DNA of 40,896 nt from Candidatus Roizmanbacteria bacterium (GCA_013335175.1 JAAXWC010000012.1:1-40896); one strand, 5' to 3'. Shown: positions 6,664 to 15,478, numbered from the stretch's first letter. Program-made: numbers and translations. Notes: generated from the sequence alone by a model not told the origin.

Positions 6664-7329
6664 ATGGCAGAGGTAAAAATTGATCCATCGTGGAAGGCAG
6701 TACTTGAACCAGAGTTTCAAAAACCATACTGGGAATCATTAACTTCATTCGTACGATCTGAATACGTTGCGACGTCCGTCTATCCTCCGGCAAAACAAAT
6801 ATTTCGCGCGTTCGATCTCTGCCCGATTGATAAGATAAAGGTTGTTATTATCGGACAAGACCCGTATCATGGGACCGGGCAAGCAAATGGGTTATCTTTT
6901 GCAGTGAACGAAAAAGTATCACTCCCTCCATCTCTTAAAAACATCTACAAAGAAATTCAAAGCGATCTCGGCATTACACCACTATCATCGGGCGATCTTA
7001 CCCGATGGGCACAGCAAGGGGTCCTACTCCTCAACAGCGTTCTGACCGTACGAGCGGGAGTGCCTACCTCACATAAAGGGAAAGGATGGGAAGAGTTCAC
7101 CGATGCGGTGATAAAAACGCTCAGTCAAAACCGTAAACATATTGTGTATTTGCTTTGGGGAAAATATGCGCAAACCAAAGGAGAGATTATTGACCCTGAA
7201 CAAAATTTAATTCTCAAATCAGGTCATCCCTCACCCTACTCGGCAAATCTCTTCTTTGGACATCATCATTTTAGCCGATGCAATGAATATCTGGTAAAGA
7301 ATGGGTTAGAGCCTATTGATTGGCGTTAG
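6664..7329 (+). CDS. ung: Uracil-DNA glycosylase, family 1
   Basis: 221 aa, the normal length for Ung. The enzyme removes uracil from DNA as the first step of base excision repair. Seen: GQDPYHG with catalytic D66 and the water-activating motif, the uracil-binding LSFAV segment, LLLNSVLTVRAG, LLWGKYAQ, and the DNA-intercalation loop HPSPYSAN with its conserved His. All family-1 motifs are complete. AGGAG stands 4 nt before the ATG, together with an A/T-rich TATAAAAT box, so the start is well placed. It is divergent from hsp20. Confidence 0.97.
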   Translation: MAEVKIDPSWKAVLEPEFQKPYWESLTSFVRSEYVATSVYPPAKQIFRAFDLCPIDKIKVVIIGQDPYHGTGQANGLSFAVNEKVSLPPSLKNIYKEIQSDLGITPLSSGDLTRWAQQGVLLLNSVLTVRAGVPTSHKGKGWEEFTDAVIKTLSQNRKHIVYLLWGKYAQTKGEIIDPEQNLILKSGHPSPYSANLFFGHHHFSRCNEYLVKNGLEPIDWR

Positions 7330-7346
7330 TGTTTGTAAAATAATCT

Positions 7347-7577
7347 ATGAAATTAGGGGTATATCAACATTACAAAACCAAAAATTACTACCGCGTTCTT
7401 GGCGTTGCCAAACACACTGAAACGCTTGAAAAGCTTGTTGTGTACGAATCTTTATATGATAATCCAGGAAACAAACTCTGGGTTCGACCACTTGACATGT
7501 TTCTCGAAGAACTGGAAATTGATGGTAAAAAAATTCCACGCTTTCAATATATTGAAAATTACATTCCAATCAAATGA
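7347..7577 (+). CDS. DUF1653 family protein
   Basis: 76 aa protein matching the DUF1653 pattern: an N-terminal GVYQHYKTKNYYRVLGVAKH, then LEKLVVYESLYD, and LWVRPLDMFLEEL. It is a small all-beta fold found in many bacteria, function unknown. TAAAAT at 7336-7341 is 5 nt before the ATG. The stop overlaps the start of the IPK-IDI fusion by 4 nt (ATGA), so the two are probably coupled in translation. That coupling is the only hint of a shared task. Confidence 0.88.
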   Translation: MKLGVYQHYKTKNYYRVLGVAKHTETLEKLVVYESLYDNPGNKLWVRPLDMFLEELEIDGKKIPRFQYIENYIPIK

Positions 7578-8899
7578 AACCCATAACCCTCCTCAAACTC
7601 GGCGGATCGCTCATTACAGATAAAAGTACACCGTATACTGCTCGTATTGCAGCAATCGCTGCGGTAGCAAAAGAAATTTCCACGTATAAAGAACCGCTTG
7701 TTATCTCTCATGGACAGGGAAGCTTTGCCCATACCAGCGCAAAAAAATATGGAGGGAAGAAAGGATATGAAAGTACCTGGGGAATTGCTAAAGTATGCCA
7801 GGATGTGACCGAACTCAACGCTATGGTAATGAAAGAGTTGGTTGAAGCGGGTGTACCCGCAGTATCTCTCCGCCCCCTGAGTACGATTTCATCCTCCGAA
7901 GGGGAACTTTCCTCTCATTCTTTTCAGACGGTTGAGACAGCATTACTTCAACATCTTATTCCTGTAGTGTGTGGCGATGTTATTTTTGATTCTGCGTGGA
8001 AAACAACTATTTTTTCTGGAGAAAAAGTTATATCTCTCCTTACCGATTATCTTATTAAAAAGGGATATTCTATTAAAAAAGTTATTCAACTGGGAACAGT
8101 AGATGGATTTTATGATCTACAAAAAAAGGTTATTCCTCTTATTACTCCCCAGAGTTGGACCTCTATGAAAGCAAATATTTTTGATGCACAACAAACAGAT
8201 GTTACTGGTGGAATGAAACACAAGATCGAAGAGGCAATTTCGCTTGCTCGAATGGGAATTTCAACGGATATTATAAATGGAAATCATCCGAATTTAATAA
8301 ACTGTTCTCTCTCCAATAAGCCCTGTATCGGAACCCACATTGCACCGGATATTCCGGATTATGACACAATCACTTTGGTAAATGAAAACAATGAAGTTAC
8401 AGGCACCGCTCCAAAACTTGCTTCCCACCATAGCAAGACGGCATTACATCGCGGATTTTCTCTATTTCTATTTAATGAAAAAAATCAATTACTCCTTCAA
8501 CAGCGAAGTAGCTTGAAAAAAACATGGCCATTGGTTTGGTCAAACAGCGTGTGCGGACATCCAATGATCAATGAAAAACCAGAAGATGCTGCTGCCCGTC
8601 GACTCAAGTTTGAACTCGGAATTGAGCATGCGTCTATCCTAATGGCTCTTCCCGATTATCGGTATCGAGCGGAAAAAAATAATATTGTGGAAAATGAGTT
8701 TTGTCCGATTATGATCGGAAAAACAACCGTAAAAACTCTTCAAGTAAATCCCAGTGAAGTAGAAGCTACCAAATGGATCATCTGGGAGGATTGGCTCAAG
8801 GAAGTAAAAACACATCCCGGAAATTACTCCCCCTGGTGTGTAGAAGAAACTCTCTTACTGGAGAATACTAGTGTTCTGAAATCCCTTCTACACAAGTAG
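7574..8899 (+). CDS. Isopentenyl phosphate kinase fused to IPP isomerase (type I)
   Basis: 441 aa with two enzymes in one chain. Residues 1-257 are an amino-acid-kinase-fold isopentenyl phosphate kinase: KLGGSLITDKS (8-18), HGQGSFAH (46-53) with the IPK-type catalytic His at 53, GTVDGFYD (174-181) and DVTGGMKHK (209-217). Residues about 260-441 are a type I isopentenyl diphosphate isomerase with Nudix fold: H285 and H292 in HHSKTALHRG, catalytic C327 and H329 in VCGHP, E373 and E375 in ENE. The product would phosphorylate isopentenyl phosphate to IPP and convert IPP to DMAPP. All catalytic residues are visible in both halves. It follows DUF1653 with an ATGA overlap. Confidence 0.92.
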   Translation: MKPITLLKLGGSLITDKSTPYTARIAAIAAVAKEISTYKEPLVISHGQGSFAHTSAKKYGGKKGYESTWGIAKVCQDVTELNAMVMKELVEAGVPAVSLRPLSTISSSEGELSSHSFQTVETALLQHLIPVVCGDVIFDSAWKTTIFSGEKVISLLTDYLIKKGYSIKKVIQLGTVDGFYDLQKKVIPLITPQSWTSMKANIFDAQQTDVTGGMKHKIEEAISLARMGISTDIINGNHPNLINCSLSNKPCIGTHIAPDIPDYDTITLVNENNEVTGTAPKLASHHSKTALHRGFSLFLFNEKNQLLLQQRSSLKKTWPLVWSNSVCGHPMINEKPEDAAARRLKFELGIEHASILMALPDYRYRAEKNNIVENEFCPIMIGKTTVKTLQVNPSEVEATKWIIWEDWLKEVKTHPGNYSPWCVEETLLLENTSVLKSLLHK

Positions 8900-8993
8900 T
8901 TTTTTAATTCGGATACCAACTTCGCTCGGTCATAACCGTTTACTTACCTGGCTCTATTACTTTTATTATTCTCAAGATTTAGACTCGGGATCT

Positions 8994-9086
8994 ATGAAAA
9001 AAGATTTATTTCAAGTACGATTTTATCTGTGGCAGTCAGTAGTGTTGAGCATACTTTTTGCACTCATCACCAACTTACTCCCATAA
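8994..9086 (+). CDS. Possible 30-aa membrane miniprotein
   Basis: A short frame starting MKKDLFQVRF, then one hydrophobic helix ending NLLP. TAGACT ends 8 nt before the ATG, the same spacing seen for leaderless genes here. There is no homology evidence, so this may be chance. It fills most of the 188-nt gap between IPK-IDI and the receiver gene, and its stop abuts the stop of that convergent gene. Confidence 0.3.
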   Translation: MKKDLFQVRFYLWQSVVLSILFALITNLLP

Positions 9087-9087
9087 A

Positions 9088-9444
9088 CTACTGGATGTAT
9101 TTTTCGACAACGGAGACAAGATCATATATGTCGAACGGCTTTTCAATGAAGTCTATTGCCCCTTTTTGGAGAACCCGTTCCCGTATCGTATGATTTGCAG
9201 ACATTACAATTATTGGAATCGTACACAACTGTTTCTTTCCTTTTATCTGTGAAATGAGCTCCTCTCCATTGGTACCGGCCATACGATAGTCCATTAAAAT
9301 CAAATTCGGTTTATGAAGTTTGAGGAGAAACAGTGCTTCTTCAGCATTTTTTGCAGGAAAAACCTCATATCCTTTTTCTTCTAAGATAATCTGCACAACT
9401 TCCAAAATACCGGGATAATCATCAATCACTACTATTTGCTTCAT
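9088..9444 (-). CDS. Stand-alone response regulator receiver domain
   Basis: 118 aa CheY-like receiver with no output domain. Acidic pair D8-D9, phosphoacceptor D52 in LMDYRMAGTNG, S82 in IVMSAN and K102 in EKPF are all in place. It would take phosphate from a histidine kinase and act by protein contact; neither kinase nor target is in the window. TACAAT stands 11 nt before the ATG on the minus strand. Adjacent genes give no clear partner. Confidence 0.95.
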   Translation of the reverse strand: MKQIVVIDDYPGILEVVQIILEEKGYEVFPAKNAEEALFLLKLHKPNLILMDYRMAGTNGEELISQIKGKKQLCTIPIIVMSANHTIRERVLQKGAIDFIEKPFDIYDLVSVVEKYIQ

Positions 9445-9499
9445 AGTCTACTTTTATTGTACTACGATAGGAATTATATGATAAAGTTATGAAATAATT

Positions 9500-10489
9500 A
9501 TGAAATCTCGTTATCTATTTATAGATTATCTCCGTGGAGTTTCAATCTTCGCAATGATTTTTATTCACAGTGTAGACACCTATTTTCTTGCGCAGGACAG
9601 CATCCGTTTTCTTTGGAATCTAAGCGAATTTGCTGTTGTTACCTTTATTTTTTGTTCTGCTTACCTTACTTTTTCCAAGCAACCAGAAGTCGGCACCTTC
9701 CTAAAAGGATTGCAAAAGAGAGTAAGCAGACTTTATTACCCTTATATCGTCTTTGCAGTGATATATTTGATACTGCTTTCACTGTTCCGGTATGATCGTA
9801 TTACACCGGATATGTTGTGGAAGACCTTTTCTCTTTCGGGAGGGATAGATATTGGATGGCTTGTGCTTCTTTTCTTGCAGCTTTCGATTATATTTCCACT
9901 TTTAAATATATGGCAGCACACGCATCGCTCCCTATTTATAGGATATGGAATACTCTCTTTTGCAAGCACAGTACTCTTCCTTTGGTATCCCTTTCCCTTT
10001 GATTTTCGCCTCATTATGTGGCTTCCCTGGTCTACTATTGGGTTCATAGCGCTCCTATCTCTTCGCATTCGTAGCTCTCTATGGCTACCTGGGATAGGTT
10101 TTCTTCTTTTGTATGGAGTTATGTATGGCATTTTTCAATTTACCCATCATTCTGTGGTTCAGGTAACGAATAAATATCCACCCAATCTCTTTCATCTCAG
10201 TTATGGAATAGCAGTAACTCTCATGCTTCTCGAAATTGTTCGTTTGCAATTTTCTGTTCCCACTTGGATAAAGCGCCTCACACTTTTTTTGAGCAAGTAT
10301 TCATACGAAATCTTTTTTCTTCACTATTTGATTATTCATACCAGCACAATGATTTTTGATGTTTCAAGGCTTCCCTGGTGGGTCTTTTTTGGAGGAGTTT
10401 TGATCGGTACTATCGCACTACAGTATGTACTTACCAGAGTGCAATCCATTCAAAAATCGGTATTTGGGATCGAGACTGATTATTCTTAG
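9500..10489 (+). CDS. Acyltransferase family 3 membrane protein
   Basis: 329 aa with about ten membrane helices. The N-terminus reads FIDYLRGVSIFAMIFIHSVD, holding the Arg and His typical of acyltransferase-3 (OafA/NodX-like) proteins, followed by FCSAYLTF, a variant of the SGFL motif. These enzymes put O-acetyl or other acyl groups on surface glycans. Together with the O-antigen-ligase-like protein, this suggests a modified envelope polysaccharide. The stop overlaps that of the convergent SpoIID gene by 4 nt. Confidence 0.85.
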   Translation: MKSRYLFIDYLRGVSIFAMIFIHSVDTYFLAQDSIRFLWNLSEFAVVTFIFCSAYLTFSKQPEVGTFLKGLQKRVSRLYYPYIVFAVIYLILLSLFRYDRITPDMLWKTFSLSGGIDIGWLVLLFLQLSIIFPLLNIWQHTHRSLFIGYGILSFASTVLFLWYPFPFDFRLIMWLPWSTIGFIALLSLRIRSSLWLPGIGFLLLYGVMYGIFQFTHHSVVQVTNKYPPNLFHLSYGIAVTLMLLEIVRLQFSVPTWIKRLTLFLSKYSYEIFFLHYLIIHTSTMIFDVSRLPWWVFFGGVLIGTIALQYVLTRVQSIQKSVFGIETDYS

Positions 10490-12225
10490 CGTTTTTCTAC
10501 ATTAAAAAGGGGGCCAACAATCTGAATATTAGCAGGTGCTCGAAGATTAAAAACGTCTTTCCAGTCCTTTGCACTAAATGATTGTGATCCGGCATCTCCA
10601 CTGATTGTAATATTGTTCGTACGACCCGCTCCTTTATCCCAATCGATAGAAACTCCGGAAACAGAATTAAATGGCGATTTTCCTCTATTTCGCAGTTCAT
10701 CTTTCACTTTGTTTGCATCCCAGGTATCAGCACATTTTGACTGATCTGTCTGACAGAGATGAGAAGTAGTTCCCGAGTCTGCCTTTGCAAGCATCAGGGT
10801 ATTTGCAATGTCTGCAACTTCTTCCGATTTCAACCATGCTGTGTTGCTATACTGCGACCGAGAACCCCAATCACAGTAAAACCAGGGCGAACTTTTATCG
10901 TACGCTTTATCCATAAGATCTTGAAAACTATTTATATCGCTGCTTGTATCACGCATATTTTTTGTCCAAGAGGTACTGCTCCAACCTACATCGCCCGAAG
11001 AAAATTCATATCCACCGTGAGTCGACGCAAACCAAGCTTTTAACGGGTGTCCTTCCGTAATCATCACCCACCCTCGCGTAGCATCTACTGCTTGTTTCCA
11101 TCGATCGCTGTTTTCTTCCTGTTTCACAACCTGACAGGTTTGTGATGGACAAATAGAGCTTCCCCCGTTGTTTGTTACTGCTAACGCATAGGAACGGGCC
11201 GCCACTGCTTGCGCTTTGAGGGCTTCCATTGGCCAGTCTGTTGGCATTTCATAAACATGTTTCACATAGTTTTCAATCTCCCAATCCTGGTTACTAAATG
11301 ATTGTCCATATTCATTTGAACCATCAACTTTTATGTGAATTCCGGTGTCATAATCTTTTTTTAGTTCGAAATTTGCATAGTATGCTTTTAAAATATCTTC
11401 TGTATTCTGACCGGCTTCTGCCCGTCCTTTTGCTCCGTATTGATTCATACCCACTCTATGCGGTGCACCAAACGTAAAAAAAGCAAACCGAGGAGAAAAT
11501 CCAGGATCAATCGGACGGTCGTCAGAGCATCCTCGGGAACCTCCTGATCCGGCTGATTTTGGTAAATTTAAACTTGCTTGTTTCTGTGCGATAATTTCTT
11601 GTTGGCGAGCACTTAACGCAACAATTTTTGATTGAAGTTCGCTTTCATACTTTTTCGATTTCGAAATTTCACCTGCTAAGAACTGAGATTGTGTATCTAC
11701 CTCTTTTTTTAGACCGTCAAGACGGGATTTTTCACTTTCCAAAGATTTCTTTTTATCATCGAGTTCTTTTATGTAACTGGCTATTTTAAGAATGCTTTTC
11801 TTATCTTCATCAATTAATGATTTATGGTAAAAAAAATTATGAAGCGAATCCGAAAGATTTTCTGCAACAAGAACGTCTAATAGGGTAAGAGGAGATTTAC
11901 CGATGTTTTTGTAATAAGAAATAACACGTTGATCAAGCAGTGTTTTTTGGTAGGACAACGCAACCTCGCCATCCTTTACTTCTTTTTCTTTTTTTACAAT
12001 TTCTGTGTCTAAATAGGAAACGCGTACTTTTATTCCATTGAGTTTTTGCGTAAGACCGCTTAGTGCTGCTTCATTGTTTTGTGTTGCTTTCGAAGAAGAA
12101 TCGAGAAGCTGTTTGTACTCATTCAGTTCTTTTGCGATATCATCAAGTGTATCCGCCCTTACAAAAAATAGCGGAGATAAAAATACAACAACGAAAAGAA
12201 ACAAAAGAGCTATTCTTTTTGTCAT
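10486..12225 (-). CDS. SpoIID/LytB-domain protein with N-terminal coiled coil
   Basis: 579 aa secreted protein. Residues 1-25 are a signal peptide ending near FVRADT. About 25-225 is a long coiled coil, like those of EnvC/PcsB-type wall-hydrolase activators. From about 245 comes the SpoIID/LytB domain: HRVGMNQYGAKGRAEAG, then WPMEALKAQAVAARSYALA with the conserved Glu, then AWFASTHGG. SpoIID members are lytic transglycosylases that cut glycan strands lacking stem peptides. Several Cys after 360 could form disulfides. TATAAT (12232-12237) is 6 nt before the ATG on this strand. Likely role: wall remodelling at division. Confidence 0.9.
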   Translation of the reverse strand: MTKRIALLFLFVVVFLSPLFFVRADTLDDIAKELNEYKQLLDSSSKATQNNEAALSGLTQKLNGIKVRVSYLDTEIVKKEKEVKDGEVALSYQKTLLDQRVISYYKNIGKSPLTLLDVLVAENLSDSLHNFFYHKSLIDEDKKSILKIASYIKELDDKKKSLESEKSRLDGLKKEVDTQSQFLAGEISKSKKYESELQSKIVALSARQQEIIAQKQASLNLPKSAGSGGSRGCSDDRPIDPGFSPRFAFFTFGAPHRVGMNQYGAKGRAEAGQNTEDILKAYYANFELKKDYDTGIHIKVDGSNEYGQSFSNQDWEIENYVKHVYEMPTDWPMEALKAQAVAARSYALAVTNNGGSSICPSQTCQVVKQEENSDRWKQAVDATRGWVMITEGHPLKAWFASTHGGYEFSSGDVGWSSTSWTKNMRDTSSDINSFQDLMDKAYDKSSPWFYCDWGSRSQYSNTAWLKSEEVADIANTLMLAKADSGTTSHLCQTDQSKCADTWDANKVKDELRNRGKSPFNSVSGVSIDWDKGAGRTNNITISGDAGSQSFSAKDWKDVFNLRAPANIQIVGPLFNVEKR

Positions 12226-12273
12226 AGTATCATTATAGTGGGATTTTTCTCTAATTTTGTTATACTAAAATCT

Positions 12274-12834
12274 ATGAAGGGATTTTTTCTTACATTATTT
12301 CTCCTTTTTGCTCTTATTTTTACTCCTACAACCATCCACGCTGAGGAACAGGTCTCCTGTGACATGTGTGGATACTGCCCTTCTTCAGGGACAACTACTC
12401 AACCCTCGAATTGGAAAGATTGTTGTAAATGTATCTATGAGCCAAAATATCCAGGAATTTGCGACAGTCCAGACCAAACACTCAAGGTAAATCCTGACAC
12501 AAATGCTCCTTATTCACCTGCCGAGGGCAAATATTATACGATGATTGGTTGTCTATCTTCGGATGTGGGGAGTTTTACTCAGACAGGGGCAGCGGGTTCT
12601 ATAGCTCAAACACTCCTCAATATTGTGTTCTCTCTCGCAGGGGGCGTTGCATTCCTTTATCTTATCTATGGAGCATTTTTGGTTCTTACCTCTCAAGCAG
12701 ATCCAGAACGGTTGAATCAGGGAAAACGGATTATTATGGGGTCTATTGTTGGACTTATTTTTGTATTCTCAACGGTATTCTTAGTGAATTTACTCGCTTC
12801 TGGAATCCTGAAGCTCCCTGGTTTTGGAGGATAG
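12274..12834 (+). CDS. Pilin-like small membrane protein (VirB2/TrbC-like plan)
   Basis: 186 aa. The signal peptide (1-22, ending IHAEE) is followed by a Cys-rich stretch (CDMCGYCP, DCCKC, GICDS) and then two membrane helices (about 110-135 and 150-178) separated by a short polar loop. That plan fits the VirB2/TrbC-type pilins encoded in CPR genomes. The longer frame begins at 12238, but TATACT at 12261-12266 ends 7 nt before the ATG at 12274, which also gives a proper signal peptide. Distant from the VirB4 module at 35-38 kb; a shared machine is a guess. Confidence 0.65.
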   Translation: MKGFFLTLFLLFALIFTPTTIHAEEQVSCDMCGYCPSSGTTTQPSNWKDCCKCIYEPKYPGICDSPDQTLKVNPDTNAPYSPAEGKYYTMIGCLSSDVGSFTQTGAAGSIAQTLLNIVFSLAGGVAFLYLIYGAFLVLTSQADPERLNQGKRIIMGSIVGLIFVFSTVFLVNLLASGILKLPGFGG

Positions 12835-12838
12835 AATG

Positions 12839-13174
12839 TTAGGCTTTCTTTCGTAAATAAATCCCCGCTGCTAAGAGCGAAAGGGTAAGAGGAACAAACA
12901 TTTCTGGTCCTGTCTGAGGAATATTTGAAATCCCAGTAGAACTTGTTGTACTCACTGTAGAAGCAGCTTGCTGATTTTGATAAAACCCAAGAGTTGGTGT
13001 AACGGTGGGAGAAATAGTTGCCCGTGCTGAAAGAGTTGGAGTTGGTGAAGTTGTTGCTTTTCCACGGAATGGGATGAGTTGTCCCGCGCTAAACCGCCCG
13101 GTAAGCAACGCTACCACGATAATAATTACTATTAACCCTAAAATGAGTGAGAATATCTTATTCATACCTTCCAT
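12839..13174 (-). CDS. Surface protein with IPQTG C-terminal sorting-like signal
   Basis: 111 aa. An N-terminal hydrophobic helix (about 5-24) is followed by a Pro/Ser/Thr-rich linker of low complexity. The end is IPQTGPE, a hydrophobic helix and RKKA, the plan of an LPXTG-type sorting signal with Ile in the first place. No globular domain exists, so this may be a spacer or stalk. TATAAT (13181-13186) lies 6 nt before the ATG, which supports the first Met (MEGM). No sortase is seen in the window. The stop is 4 nt beyond that of the convergent pilin-like gene. Confidence 0.7.
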   Translation of the reverse strand: MEGMNKIFSLILGLIVIIIVVALLTGRFSAGQLIPFRGKATTSPTPTLSARATISPTVTPTLGFYQNQQAASTVSTTSSTGISNIPQTGPEMFVPLTLSLLAAGIYLRKKA

Positions 13175-13224
13175 GGCGTCATTATACCAGTTATTTGTAA
13201 GAAAACAATAAGAATATCTTAAGG

Positions 13225-13908
13225 TTATCCTCTCGCATAGGAAAAGCCAAACACCTTTTTTGCTCCCGCCCGTTTCAGAACCAGAGCGGCTTCATTCATC
13301 GTTGCCCCGGTCGTTATAACATCGTCAACCAAAATAATGGTTTTTCCTATTACAAGCGAATTTTCCTTTAAAATATATGAGTTTTTTATGTTTCCCCTCC
13401 GAAGCGCACGATTGTGAATGCTTGCTTGTGGCATAGCTGCTTTATTCCGCTCTAAAAAATTTACAAAAGAATATCCAAAAAGATGGGAAAACCACCGTGC
13501 GAAAACAATAGATTGATTAAACCCTCGTGCTTTTTGTCGCTGTGAGTGAAGTGGTATTGCTTGTATATCGGCGTCTCGTACAATACGCCTAAAATGGTAA
13601 AACTTTTCTATTTCTGCTGGTTTCACAACCTGAAGCATTTCTCTTTGAGCACTTGTTACCAATCTATATTTAATTCCTTTTAAAAGAGCAGGTAGCACCC
13701 CTTCATAATGAAAAATACTCAATACGCCATCTAAAGCTGTCTTTCCCTGACAAGCAGGATGGGTAAACCCATACAAACTAGCCTTTCCACAAACCACACA
13801 TCTATCCGGGTTATACTCTCGCATTTTACTCTCGCATCGCAGACAGATATAACTTCCTAGTTTTCCACAAGACAGACAGGATGATGGATAAAACAGCTCT
13901 GAAAACAT
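13225..13908 (-). CDS. comF: ComF-family phosphoribosyltransferase-like protein
   Basis: 227 aa, the usual ComF length. The N-terminal zinc ribbon has C11-x2-C14, C22-x2-C25 and a second CVVC pair. The C-terminal PRTase fold has the PRPP loop IILVDDVITTGAT and the preceding ARGFNQS segment typical of ComF/GntX. Family members take part in DNA uptake, possibly on the cytosolic side of the transformation channel. TACAAT (13916-13921) is 7 nt before the ATG. It is divergent from dnaA across the origin-like region. Confidence 0.92.
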   Translation of the reverse strand: MFSELFYPSSCLSCGKLGSYICLRCESKMREYNPDRCVVCGKASLYGFTHPACQGKTALDGVLSIFHYEGVLPALLKGIKYRLVTSAQREMLQVVKPAEIEKFYHFRRIVRDADIQAIPLHSQRQKARGFNQSIVFARWFSHLFGYSFVNFLERNKAAMPQASIHNRALRRGNIKNSYILKENSLVIGKTIILVDDVITTGATMNEAALVLKRAGAKKVFGFSYARG

Positions 13909-13988
13909 AAAAAATATTGTACCCCTTTACTATTGGAAAAAAATGTGTGAAAATGAGCCTTATGTTTTTTGTGAAGATGTTTATTAAT

Positions 13989-14007
13989 TGTGGATAAGTT
14001 ATCCACA
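13989..14007. promoter_or_regulatory. Paired inverted DnaA boxes
   Basis: TGTGGATAA (13989-13997) and TTATCCACA (13999-14007) are two perfect consensus DnaA boxes facing each other with one base between. They lie in AT-rich DNA just before dnaA. A TTTTCCACA variant is at about 13861-13869. They suit dnaA autoregulation or part of oriC. Confidence 0.88.
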
Positions 14008-14028
14008 TTTCTACCACAATACTAAATT

Positions 14029-15360
14029 ATGGCGTCATTACACTCTATTTGGGAAGATTTTTTGTCCGATATCGAAACAAATAAAAAAGAAAGTACTGTG
14101 GTTCTCTCGCTGTTAAAGCATATGAAACCGCTCACCATGGAGGATTCAATCCTCTCGCTTTTGTGTGAGAATCAGGGAGTTCGTATTTATCTAGAAAAAA
14201 AGAAACTCCATATGGAGCAAATGATGAGTTCTTTTATCGGGAAAAAAATTACCATTGAGTTTGTTGTTGAAGAACGAAAAAAACGTGAAGCAGCCCCCCT
14301 TCTTGAGTTTGAACCGTCTACAGAGGATCTCCTTTCAAAGGCAGGACTTCACCCAAAATATAATTTCGATAATTTTGCGGTTTCTTCCTCAAATCAGGTT
14401 GCCTATGCGGCCGCTCAATCTGTCGCACAAACTCCCGGACACTCCTACAACCCACTGTTCCTGTATGGTGGGGTTGGAGTAGGAAAAACTCATCTCGCCC
14501 AGTCTGTCGCTCGAACTGTTTTAGAACGTAACCACGATAAAAAAGTGTTTTTTTGTCCGGGGGATCAGTTTACAAATGAGCTTATTGAGTCTATTCGAGA
14601 AAAAAGTACGCCTAAATTTCGACGAAAATATCGAGGACTCGACCTGCTTATAGTAGATGATATTCAGTTTATTGCAGGCAAGCAAACTGTACAGGAAGAA
14701 TTCTTTCACACCTTTAACTCTGTAGTCTCTGCACACGGTCAGATTATCCTTACCTCTGATAGGCCCCCTTCTGAGATAAAAAACCTCGAGGATCGGCTTA
14801 GATCGCGTTTTTCGGGTGGTTTAATCGTCGACATGCAGGAACCAGACTTTGAACTACGAACCGCTATCCTCCTTATAAAGGCAAAGGAAAAAAATATAGA
14901 GATCGACATCGAGGCAGCAAAGATACTTGCGGAGCATGTCTCAGACTCACGAGCCCTTGAAGGTGCCCTTATTTCTCTGTATGCAAAAACGTTGGGGACT
15001 TCTGAGCGCATAGATTTAGAAACCGTCGAGCTTTTCTTTCATGAACGAGTAGAACGGACCGTAACAAGAACCTCTTCGGGTGACATTATTAAGGCAGTAT
15101 GTAATTTTTATAATCTAAAACAATCTCATTTGAAGAGTGCTACAAGAACAGAAGAGATTGCTCGCCCTCGACAAATAGCTATGTTTTTAATGCGTCGCGA
15201 ACTGAAACTAAAGTTTGAAGAAATTGCAAGTATACTGAAACGAAAAGACCATACGACCATTATGCACGGTGTGGAAAAGATAAATGGTCTTATTATGAAA
15301 GATGGTAATTTGCGAGCGGAAGTTGATGCAATAGTCCAGTCCTTTACCCAGTCCACATAG
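14029..15360 (+). CDS. dnaA: Chromosomal replication initiator DnaA
   Basis: 443 aa. Short domain I (1-85), brief linker, AAA+ domain from about 105 with Walker A GGVGVGKT (147-154) and Walker B LLIVDDIQF, sensor/arginine region RLRSRFSGG, then the DNA-binding domain IV with the DnaA signature ARPRQIAMFLMRRELKLKF and KRKDHTTIMHGVEKI. It binds DnaA boxes and opens the origin. Two perfect boxes stand 22 nt upstream. dnaN follows after 118 nt, the classic order. Confidence 0.98.
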   Translation: MASLHSIWEDFLSDIETNKKESTVVLSLLKHMKPLTMEDSILSLLCENQGVRIYLEKKKLHMEQMMSSFIGKKITIEFVVEERKKREAAPLLEFEPSTEDLLSKAGLHPKYNFDNFAVSSSNQVAYAAAQSVAQTPGHSYNPLFLYGGVGVGKTHLAQSVARTVLERNHDKKVFFCPGDQFTNELIESIREKSTPKFRRKYRGLDLLIVDDIQFIAGKQTVQEEFFHTFNSVVSAHGQIILTSDRPPSEIKNLEDRLRSRFSGGLIVDMQEPDFELRTAILLIKAKEKNIEIDIEAAKILAEHVSDSRALEGALISLYAKTLGTSERIDLETVELFFHERVERTVTRTSSGDIIKAVCNFYNLKQSHLKSATRTEEIARPRQIAMFLMRRELKLKFEEIASILKRKDHTTIMHGVEKINGLIMKDGNLRAEVDAIVQSFTQST

Positions 15361-15404
15361 CTTCCACACGCTATCAACACGGTTTTTTTTCAGTTCTCTT
15401 TGTC

Positions 15405-15433
15405 TTGAAAATCCGCGTTTCATTTTATACACT
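15405..15433 (+). promoter_or_regulatory. Candidate dnaN promoter
   Basis: TTGAAA (15405-15410), 17 bp, TACACT (15428-15433). It leaves a leader of about 40 nt. A second -10-like TACTATAAAT lies nearer the ATG. Confidence 0.5.
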
Positions 15434-15478
15434 TATACCCACGTACTACTAATACTATAAATTTAAAAAAAGCTACAC

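Noticed and set aside
9742-10131. Antisense frame inside the acyltransferase gene
   Set aside because: Shadow of a well-supported gene on the other strand; composition is not protein-like.
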